Shown one piece after another: positions 57,213 through 64,000 of a DNA stretch of 64,000 bases. Positions within the stretch are counted from its first letter, which is position 1. Every line of letters starts with the position of its first letter. Source of the stretch: Annona cherimola. Lineage: Eukaryota > Streptophyta > Magnoliopsida > Magnoliales > Annonaceae. The stretch is taken from positions 7,447,501 to 7,511,500 of the forward strand of contig CM059974.1 in assembly GCA_030490835.1 (NCBI GenBank), given 5' to 3'. Made by a program: the position numbers and the translations under genes. Under the pieces are notes generated by a model that had not been told where the DNA came from, searched no databases, and worked only from the letters and a program-made list of their open reading frames with translations.

Positions 57213-57655
57213 ATTATATTTTTTACAAATGTATTCAACAGGTTTGACCTTAATTTCAAATGTACTTATTACGATTTCAAAATTCCACATATACGCACTA
57301 CATTTACGGTTAATCCAAAAAATGTTCGTTCCGTTGAAAAGCTTAAATCCCTGAAATATCTCTGTTATAAAAATAACAAAAGTTGAAATAAAATGGAATT
57401 AGCGTTTTCCAAATTTAGAGTTTGTATGTAATTAGAGCACTAGCAAGTGTGACATTCAATTTTTCAATAGTGTCAAAATTTTGATGAGAATATTAATAGT
57501 TTCACATATTAATTAATATCATTGACTCATAAAATTGTTATTTTTATAATTAACCGTGGATGTAGTAGTAGATGTACCTGAGAATTTAGAAACATAATGC
57601 GTATATTTGAGATTATGGTTAAACGTAGCGAGTATATTTGAAAAAACTCTTAAAA
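57213..57655. mobile_element. Foldback element (AATATAC family), copy 2
   Basis: The left arm (about 57240-57320, TTTGACCTTAATTTCAAATG) and right arm (about 57555-57650, TTTGAGATTATGGTTAAACG) are inverted copies related to copy 1. Together the two elements form a direct pair of hairpins. Confidence 0.6.
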
Positions 57656-57787
57656 TTAAAATGAAACATAATGAATATTTTTATGATTAATCTATTTTTT
57701 GTATTTGCACTTTTAAGCCCTTGGAAGGCAAAGCCCAACACCTTATGAGTAATTAACTACTTTGACTATTTTCATTTACATGTTTTA

Positions 57788-58048
57788 GGGGACGTTTGGT
57801 TAGTGTAAAATTATAGAATTGTGGGAAATAGAAAAAAAAAATATTATGAGAAATGTGTGATTGATAGGAAATAATAGGGGCATAGTTGAAATAAATACGT
57901 TTGTTGTATGTAGTTGATAAGGAAAATGATTGGATATATAGGTAAAAATATGAAAAATAGTGTAATTGATGGGAAATGATTGACCTTGGAAAACCAAATC
58001 CCATGAGTTTCCCATGATTCCCACAGTTGACGATTACTAAACAGCCCC
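57788..58048. mobile_element. Tourist-like MITE (GTTTGGTAATT family)
   Basis: It starts GGGGACGTTTGGTTAGTGT and ends in the imperfect inverted CGATTACTAAACAGCCCC. TTA precedes it and TTG follows, close to a PIF/Harbinger duplication. The interior is homologous, in reverse orientation, to 31538-31756. Confidence 0.78.
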
Positions 58049-58459
58049 TTGCATTATATCATCGTGGTAATCAACTACTTTGACTTTTTTAAATTTATAT
58101 GTGTTACATTCTATCATCATGGCAGCAAAGAGTTCCTTTAGCAGAAGCTATAACATTGGCTATTATAAATATATTAAGATACTAAAAGTGAGAAGCATGA
58201 GAATAATCATGCTTTTGGCTGAAAAATGTATTTTTAAAATTTATATTTTATTTTTCATAAAATTATTATTTTATTGTCTTTCAAAAAAATTTGAATTTTA
58301 TTTTTTATAAAATTATTATTCCACCATCTTTTGAAAAAATTCGTATTTTATTTTTCATAAAATTATTATTTTAAGTAATATAATTCATAGAAAAGTGATC
58401 ACATTAGTTCGAGCTAAGCAAATGCTCTACTTAATTTTTTTTTTTTTTTGTTTCGTACA
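58049..58459. other. AT-rich spacer, nothing identified
   Basis: It contains a short AT-rich unit, TTTTTCATAAAATTATTATT, repeated about three times with small changes (near 58250-58375). No coding signal. Confidence 0.5.
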
Positions 58460-58467
58460 CTTGTACA

Positions 58468-58879
58468 TAGGGGTGGGAATCAGGGCGGGTCAGGGTGTGC
58501 CCAACCCTGACCATCATTTTCAAAAATCTTGTTTGACCCTTATTTTATACTGGATCGGGACAAGGTCGGTTTGACCCTTACTTTTTCTACAAGGTATCGG
58601 GACAAAATTCGGGTCGGTATCGGGTCAGTGGGTTGGGTAAAAATTACGGGTCAAGTAAGAAGTTTTTAAAAATTTATAAAATTATCAAGTATAAAGACAA
58701 ATTTATATTAAATTTAACTACTATATGCTTGAATCTATTATTAATAAGTCAAAGTAAATATAAATAATTAAATAAAACATGAATATTAGCATTGAACGAG
58801 GTTTTCCTTTTTAATGTAAAATATCAGAAAACGGGTCAGCAGGTAGGTTCGCCCCAACCCGCCCCGATTCCCACCCCTA
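58468..58879. mobile_element. Non-autonomous hAT element, well preserved
   Basis: It starts TAGGGGTGGGAATCAGGGCG and ends with the inverted CGATTCCCACCCCTA. A perfect 8-bp duplication, CTTGTACA, flanks it (58460-58467 and 58880-58887). GGGTC/GACCC motifs repeat subterminally. At 412 bp it is the shortest hAT in the window and among the best preserved. Confidence 0.94.
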
Positions 58880-58904
58880 CTTGTACATCTATTACATCTA
58901 ACAT

Positions 58905-59090
58905 ATAAATAGGTTTTATCAATTTTTGATATGTATACATATTATGTTGAGATTTTTAAAGTTAGGGGTATTTTAAATATCCATATACACATAAATGTTG
59001 TGAAATATTGAAAAAATATTTACATGTATAAAAAAATAGTAAAACTTAGTTTACATATTAAATATACTTAGATAAACAATTGTATAATAA
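58905..59090. mobile_element. Foldback relic related to the 41621 family
   Basis: Inverted blocks (TCAATTTTTGATATGTATAC and the facing TAGTAAAACTTAGTTTACAT region) around an AGGGGTATTTTAAATA centre resemble the inner arms of the 41621-42018 hairpin but are more diverged. Confidence 0.5.
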
Positions 59091-59174
59091 GAAATTGTTG
59101 CAAATGAGGTTTTCGGTGTAGATTAAGTGGTGCATTTGCTTTAGTCTAGGTTAACAGAATCATTCTTTTAATTC

Positions 59175-59338
59175 GTGTAATAAGTCATATCATTTTTAGA
59201 GACACGTATATATTATTTGTTGAATTTTAAATATATAAATTTTTTAACAGTTTTTAAATAATTAGAATATATTTGTATTTAAATTCAAAAGATATATATA
59301 CGTCTCAAAAAATGATATGATTTGTTATATGAATTGAA
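59175..59338. mobile_element. Short foldback element, 164 bp
   Basis: TCGTGTAATAAGTCATATCA at the left faces its inverted counterpart TGATATGATTTGTTATATGA at the right, and the match continues inward through ACACGTATATAT. It is non-coding and forms an almost uninterrupted hairpin. Confidence 0.65.
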
Positions 59339-59765
59339 TCTACTTTTAATTGTGGTTTTATAAGAAGAAAAGCAAAATTAAAACAAATGTGGTATTGGGC
59401 TGATGATTGATTGCTCTGTTGCTCATATGCACTCGGATGCACTAAATCGCCCGTGATTGTAATCGGGGATGTTCCAAATGAGCCAAAATCCTGTTTACAT
59501 ACGGGATATGATGATTCTTGCAACTTTATTTATTTTTAGAAATTAACAATGTACTTGTTTCAATTTATAATGTAAATTTTCTTGATCACAATATGCATTT
59601 CTTTCGGTCTCAGTACACAGTGATAATTTGTTTATTTTAGACTCTTATCTCGTCTTCGTTCCATGTAGTCGTGAACAACTCTAAACGGATGCACGCGAGA
59701 TAAAAATTTTCATTTTCAAAACAATCTTTTTTAGAATTTCAATACAATTTGTCTTATTATTGTAG
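59339..59765. other. Spacer, nothing identified
   Basis: Mixed-composition DNA without a supported frame. Confidence 0.4.
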
Positions 59766-59928
59766 CGTGCTTGTTTACACCGAAATCGTTTCAAACTAAA
59801 ATATTTTAATCTAAAATTTATATTCATCGTAATAATTTTTTTTTCTAATCATTTGTTCACACATTCATATACAACTACCGTATTTCTTAATTATTTATAT
59901 TCAACTGTCTATCCAACTAACATATTCA
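59766..59928. mobile_element. Truncated Tourist-like MITE (GTGTGTTTGG family), minus orientation
   Basis: The left half of the family consensus in minus orientation (TTTTTTTTCTAATCATTTGT, CAACTGTCTATCCAACTAAC blocks) ends abruptly where the next copy begins at 59931. Confidence 0.55.
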
Positions 59929-59930
59929 TT

Positions 59931-60183
59931 GTGTGTTTGAGAAATGATAAGACTTTTGGATGAAAAAATTTGTAGTGTAAAAATTTTCAAATTAGTAGAA
60001 AATAACGTGATATGATTAAGTATAAGAAATAATGTTAAATAGATAGGTTAGTTGTATAGGTAGTTATACAAATAATCATATAACAAGTTAGTTGTACAAT
60101 AATATATGAAAAATTAAATTTAAAATAAGCGGGGAGTGAAAATTTTAGTTTAACATTTTATTCTCATTACTAAACATGCTACT
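59931..60183. mobile_element. Tourist-like MITE (GTGTGTTTGG family), plus orientation
   Basis: It begins GTGTGTTTGAGAAATGATAA, keeps the AATAGATAGGTTAGTTGTAT block and ends near ATTACTAAACATGC. It abuts the truncated opposite-orientation copy, so the two may have been joined by nested insertion. Confidence 0.68.
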
Positions 60184-60400
60184 ATTTTAATTTTATTTTT
60201 TATACTTCCCATCATTGCCTGTATTATGTTATAATATTTTTCATATTTTCAAAAAGTTGTATGCTAAAAAATCATTCATCCACTAGTTCTATGACTTCAT
60301 GCATGCATCACAATATACAGTATATATCTATATCCTCATTCTCAGCAAATATTGTCGCCAACTTTCTCCGCGAATCCTTAAATAAGCATAATAATTAAGA

Positions 60401-61075
60401 GTGCAACTTGAGTCGGTTCAATTTGAGTAGTGTATACTCCACCCATACCCTATTTGTACAAAATTTATCATATTTTATCCATTTGTCGGTTTAGTTCCTA
60501 GTATACATATACCTTATTCATTACCTATATATTCGGTTTCGGTCTCAGTTCCGAATCGGTTCATTTAATACTTAAATGTAATATTTTCTTAAAAAATATT
60601 TATATATTATTTTAAATAATATAAAGCAATACTCATTTATATTTTTAAATCACAAGTACATATATTATCGTTCACGTTATTATATAATAATATAAAGCAT
60701 AAATTGTCACAACTTAATTATTAAAACTATTAATATATTGAGATTACAATTCACAAGCTATTCATAAAAAACTTATGGAAGTCAATAATATAAAAACACA
60801 ACTAGTTCTTACTTTGTAATATACAATTCCACAAGGCACACGATTGATTAAAATAGATGTGTATATAAGATGTTACTGATAAACATAACACATACTATAT
60901 AATATATATTATATACATGTATATAATTATAATTATGTGGGTTGGTTTAGGATATGCAAAATATCTATCATACTTTATCCTATCTTATTCCAGAGAGTGG
61001 GTAAAATTTGAACCCATCGGTACCCATGAATAATATTTTATATCTCACCTGATTCAGATTAGGGTCGGTGGATGG
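60401..61075. mobile_element. hAT relic, inverted copy of the 53161 element
   Basis: The left end AGTGCAACTTGAGTCGG and the interior (GGTTCATTTAATACTTAAATG, AATAATATAAAGCATAAATT) match the reverse complement of 53161-53883. The right TIR is missing or decayed and no target duplication is visible. Confidence 0.7.
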
Positions 61076-61161
61076 GAATGAATACGCCAGCTAAGTTATA
61101 TTCCCGCCGATAATTCTGTTTTGACTCTTAGCGGAGCCGCCCCTCTCGCCACTGAAGCTAG

Positions 61162-61445
61162 GTGTGTGTTTGGTTACACACAAAACATGTCAATGAAAAC
61201 TTTTCAATCAAAAATTTTTTACTCTCCATAACTACCTTATTTTTTAATTATTTTTTCACATTTTCCTATATAAACAACCGTACTTTTCAATCATTTCCAC
61301 ACAAATATCCATACAACTACCCTATCTATTTTAACTTTATTCTCTTTACACCTCATTATTACCCCTATTATATCACCTCATTTTATATCAACTTAACAAC
61401 TTCTACTCTGAAAAATTGTCATCAAAAATTTTTACCACAAACCAA
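61162..61445. mobile_element. Tourist-like MITE (GTGTGTTTGG family) upstream of SMC6
   Basis: It begins GGTGTGTGTTTGGTTACACA and ends ACCACAAACC, with the usual interior in minus orientation. It lies about 0.7-1.0 kb upstream of the SMC6 start codon. Its outer termini have decayed and no TWA duplication is clear. Confidence 0.72.
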
Positions 61446-61927
61446 AGAAATGATGCTCGCATTCACGCCGGCTGGATATTTGAGGAAGTAAAAAGGCAAA
61501 GGATATACAAGGAGGGTGCAGAAAGCCAGCGGGACTCCCCCACGCGAAGAAGAGAAAATTGCGACATAAACATTTCATAGTTCATGGATCGGATCCAGGC
61601 TACTCACATCATGTAAATATTCAAGTACGACATAAATGTGACGGATCAACTGTTGATCTGGCAACAAATCGCTGATTTTATAATTAATCCACTATCAGCC
61701 ACTTAGAGATAAATAGAAACATCAAGATATTTATTTTTTAAAATTCCCGTCCAAAACCATATCGATATTAGAAATGTAAGATTAAAGATTCGGATGAACA
61801 ATTGGACGGACCCATTACTAGGAATACGTAACGCACTTGAATTTCATATTGCACCCGGTCGCTGCATTTTCATTTTACGCACACTTCGCGGTTCACCGGT
61901 TTCTTTAAAAGCCCCTTTCCGCCTCCC
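61446..61927. other. Upstream region of SMC6
   Basis: No coding frame. It presumably contains distal promoter sequence of SMC6; no TATA box in a convincing position was seen. Confidence 0.4.
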
Positions 61928-61936
61928 TTTCGCGCC
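61928..61936 (+). promoter_or_regulatory. Consensus E2F site upstream of SMC6
   Basis: TTTCGCGCC contains a perfect TTTSSCGC E2F consensus, 206 bases before the SMC6 start codon. E2F factors drive S-phase genes in plants, and SMC6 is a genome-maintenance gene, so the site is plausible; binding is inferred. Confidence 0.55.
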
Positions 61937-61952
61937 ATTTACCTGACTTTTA

Positions 61953-61999
61953 CTCCTGCTCCCTCCTGCTCTCCCTGCTCTCCCTGCTCTCCCTGCTCT
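61953..61999 (+). repeat. 9-bp tandem repeat (CTCCCTGCT)n in the SMC6 leader/promoter
   Basis: About four to five tandem CTCCCTGCT units, slightly varied at the left, lie just before the upstream ATG at 62004. On the coding strand this is a pyrimidine-rich tract of the kind common near plant transcription starts. Confidence 0.8.
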
Positions 62000-62003
62000 T
62001 GCC

Positions 62004-62123
62004 ATGCAGGATTCGAAACGATGCACGCCGCGCTGTCTTCTTGGTCCAGGGTTTGCAGTCGCCTGTTTCGTCTCTCCGTTAATTGATAAATCCCTCCGCG
62101 TCGAGCGCACTCAGAAACCCTAA
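62004..62123 (+). CDS. Possible upstream ORF in the SMC6 5' leader, 39 codons
   Basis: An ATG at 62004 opens a 39-codon frame (beginning MQDSKRCTPRCLLGPG) that ends in TAA at 62121-62123, 18 bases before the SMC6 start codon. It would lower SMC6 translation if the transcript begins upstream of 62004. The ATG context (GCCATGC) is moderate. The transcription start is unknown, so the frame may lie outside the mRNA. No similarity is recognised in the peptide. Confidence 0.35.
   Translation: MQDSKRCTPRCLLGPGFAVACFVSPLIDKSLRVERTQKP
62115..62123 (+). promoter_or_regulatory. Telo-box (AAACCCTAA)
   Basis: AAACCCTAA lies 19 bases before the SMC6 start codon. Telo-boxes occur in proximal promoters and leaders of plant genes active in dividing cells. 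An inverted AGGGTTT follows within the first coding codons (62154-62160). Confidence 0.55.
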
Positions 62124-62141
62124 AGGAGAGGTAAAACCGCA

Positions 62142-62483
62142 ATGGACGATCCTAGGGTTTACGCTGCAGATTCCCGCGGACATACAGGAGCTGGAATCAT
62201 CTCGAAGATCTATTTGGAGAACTTCATGTGCCACAGCAGCCTCGAGATCGAGTTCGACGACTACGTGAATTTCATCACTGGCCAAAACGGCAGTAAGTGA
62301 AATGAGCTCGGATGGGATTTATGCGCTTCTTGATTGCAAAGCTGCGTGAGCGTGATATTTTTCTGTTCTATTTATAGGTGGCAAAAGTGCGATATTGACG
62401 GCATTGTGTGTTGCGTTTGGATCCCGGGCCAAAGGCACTCAACGGGCTACTTCACTCAAGGATTTTATAAAGACTGGGTGCAG
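62142..62483 (+). CDS. SMC6: SMC6, N-terminal part (exons 1 and 2)
   Basis: Exon 1 (62142-62292) and exon 2 (62378-62483) splice in frame across an 85-base intron with GTAAGT donor and TATAG acceptor. They give 85 codons: a short tail, then AGIISKIYLENFMCHSSLEI and the Walker A loop GQNGSGKSA with the catalytic Lys at residue 53, followed by ILTALCVAFGSRAKGTQRAT, the usual SMC6 continuation. The Ser codon of Walker A is split by intron 1. SMC6 is the ATPase that with SMC5 and NSE subunits forms the SMC5/6 complex, acting in recombination repair, replication restart and chromatin. A second donor (GTAAGA) at 62484 is in place, and the remaining exons lie beyond the window. Plant SMC6 is about 1050 residues, so less than a tenth is seen. 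Expression in dividing cells is suggested by the E2F site and telo-box. Confidence 0.93.
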
Positions 62484-64000
62484 GTAAGATTTAATGCTTG
62501 GAAGTTGGAATGCTGGCTTTCCAAGTCTAGATTTATGCCATTCTAATGTTCATGAAATACCCGGTATCAAGTCACGTTAGTTAACAGACATGAAATAAGA
62601 TTGTGGCGGTCACAGTTAAGAATATTGTCTTGACTCAAGATTAAGACTGACAAAGCAACAATCTGGGTCCAGTACAACAGATTTAAACATTGGGGGAGGG
62701 TGATCTGAGATTACTAGGAAATAGTGCCAGAGGATGACGAGTAATGGTTAGAAATGAAACGGATCAAACAGCATAGATGAATTTTTTTTTGGAATAATTC
62801 TTCTTATACCCATAACAATTGCACATAATTCCTAATATACTCACAACATTTTGCAAATTTTTTTTTATACCCGTAACATTTCACCCTAAATTCTTTTCAT
62901 ACCTATGCCGATAAATCACCATTATCTACCCCATTGAAAAGATGATTTTGCCCATTTAAGATTTTTTAATTGAGATAATTTAACTTTAACATGACTCAAT
63001 TGACAGTAGTAAATTATTAATACAAGATATTATATAACTTGAAAGTCATATTAAGATTGATTTATTTTAATTAAAAGAAAATCTAAGAGAGCAAATCGTC
63101 TTTTCAATGGGATAGATAACAGTGATTTTAACAGCGTAGGTATGAGAAGAATTTAGGGTGAAATGTTATGGGTATAAAAGGAATTTATGAAATCTTGTGG
63201 GTATATTAGGAATTATGTGCAATTGTTATGAGTATAAGAGGAATTATCCATTTTTTTTTTATGAAAAGATAAGAGATGATGTTGCAAGCTTTGGTAATAA
63301 TGAGGAGAAAAAAATAATTATTGGGCTCAAATGTTGCTTCTTAAAACGGTGGGAAAAGAAACAAAAATTGATTTCCAATCATTTTTCCATTTTATCTAAT
63401 AGACTTTTTATCTGTTGGTTCGTGTTTAGTTGCTTGACACATATAATGATATATTCTATTGAAATATTTCAACGTGTGGGGGGGTTCATCTTTCTGAATT
63501 GAACCCTGGTCGAGTCACTTGGCCTGGCCTGGCTGACGAAAGATATCAGTCGTATGACCATATTTCTCAAGCCAAAAAAGGAGCTTAGATTGCATTGCTG
63601 TTGGGTACTAGAGCAGCTCTTGTACAGGTGTACGCTTTCTAGGAGAGCAAGATCAATGCTGGAGTGATTGAATGACCATATTTTGCAGAAATATTATAAT
63701 AAGCTCTAATTTCATACATGCAGACATATATGGCATATGTATTTACCATTTTTGTATCCTGACCTTGGTTTTTAAAGTTACTTTAACATTTTTTACTGCT
63801 CACTTCTTTGCTTGTTTTCTTTGTTTCCCTCTTCTAGTTCCTTAACAAGTGTTATTCTTGCCTTTGATATTTCACCAATTCAACAAAATAACATATTTAA
63901 GATGTCATATCTATATTTTACACGAGATAAATGCAATCATGATGTAAATGATCAAAGCAATCCATTATGCAAACCACGTGCACCCATATGAGAATTGAAT
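62484..64000 (+). other. SMC6 intron 2 (runs off the window)
   Basis: From the donor at 62484 to the window end the sequence is AT-rich and no segment matches the next expected SMC6 exon. It holds a Mutator-like MITE at 62791-63249. A 101-codon frame at 63197-63502 starts inside that element and is not supported. Confidence 0.6.
62791..63249. mobile_element. Mutator-like foldback MITE in SMC6 intron 2
   Basis: Arms of about 210 bp are reverse complements with high identity by eye: GGAATAATTCTTCTTATACC at the left and, reverse-complemented, GGATAATTCCTCTTATACTC at the right. The 10-bp sequence ATTTTTTTTT lies on both sides (62781-62790 and 63250-63259), fitting a 9-11 bp Mutator-type duplication, although its low complexity weakens the point. 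Transcription through the intron would make a long RNA hairpin. Confidence 0.8.

Noticed and set aside
63197..63502. 101-codon plus-strand frame in SMC6 intron 2
   Set aside because: It starts within the right arm of the MITE, is AT-driven in composition and matches no expected SMC6 exon.

Overview
The window is nuclear DNA of a flowering plant. It has intronless C2H2 zinc-finger repressors with plant-specific QALGGH fingers and EAR motifs, the first two exons of a plant-type SMC6 gene, an Au-family SINE, a Ty1/copia LTR retrotransposon primed by initiator tRNA-Met, and many small DNA transposons. The species cannot be named from the sequence alone. Gene density is very low: three convincing genes in 64 kb, in an AT-rich background crowded with transposable elements.

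Layout. 1-3.8 kb: intergenic DNA with a Tourist-like MITE, a foldback element and one unidentified 217-codon reading frame. 3.86-11.87 kb: an old 8-kb copia retrotransposon on the minus strand, with both LTRs, a primer-binding site and decayed gag, integrase, reverse transcriptase and RNase H; a hAT element with a perfect 8-bp target duplication sits inside it. 12-20 kb: intergenic DNA with MITEs, foldbacks and a tRNA-derived SINE. 20.8-21.9 kb (minus): a three-finger ZAT-type zinc-finger gene. 22-40 kb: intergenic DNA with three SINE-like copies, MITEs, microsatellites and an Au SINE nested in a foldback element. 41-44.3 kb: a gene fragment, a striking palindrome-within-palindrome foldback, and a short non-coding LTR retrotransposon. 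45.5-46.9 kb (minus): a second ZAT-type gene with four fingers. 49-61.5 kb: a dense cluster of hAT, Tourist-like and foldback elements, several nested, including one composite element carrying about 1.2 kb of non-repeat DNA. 61.9-64 kb (plus): promoter, 5' leader and first two coding exons of SMC6, whose second intron runs off the window and holds a Mutator-like MITE.

The genes do not form a pathway. The two zinc-finger genes are predicted transcriptional repressors. SMC6 is the ATPase subunit of the SMC5/6 genome-maintenance complex; its proximal promoter has a perfect E2F consensus and a telo-box, as expected for a gene expressed in dividing cells. No CRISPR array, rRNA gene, free-standing tRNA gene or new biochemical system was seen. 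The most unusual features are the compound hairpin at 41.6-42.0 kb, the cargo-bearing composite at 54.4-55.9 kb and the nested insertions whose empty sites can be reconstructed. All identifications were made by eye, so protein identities rest on motif recognition and element boundaries without a stated target duplication are approximate.
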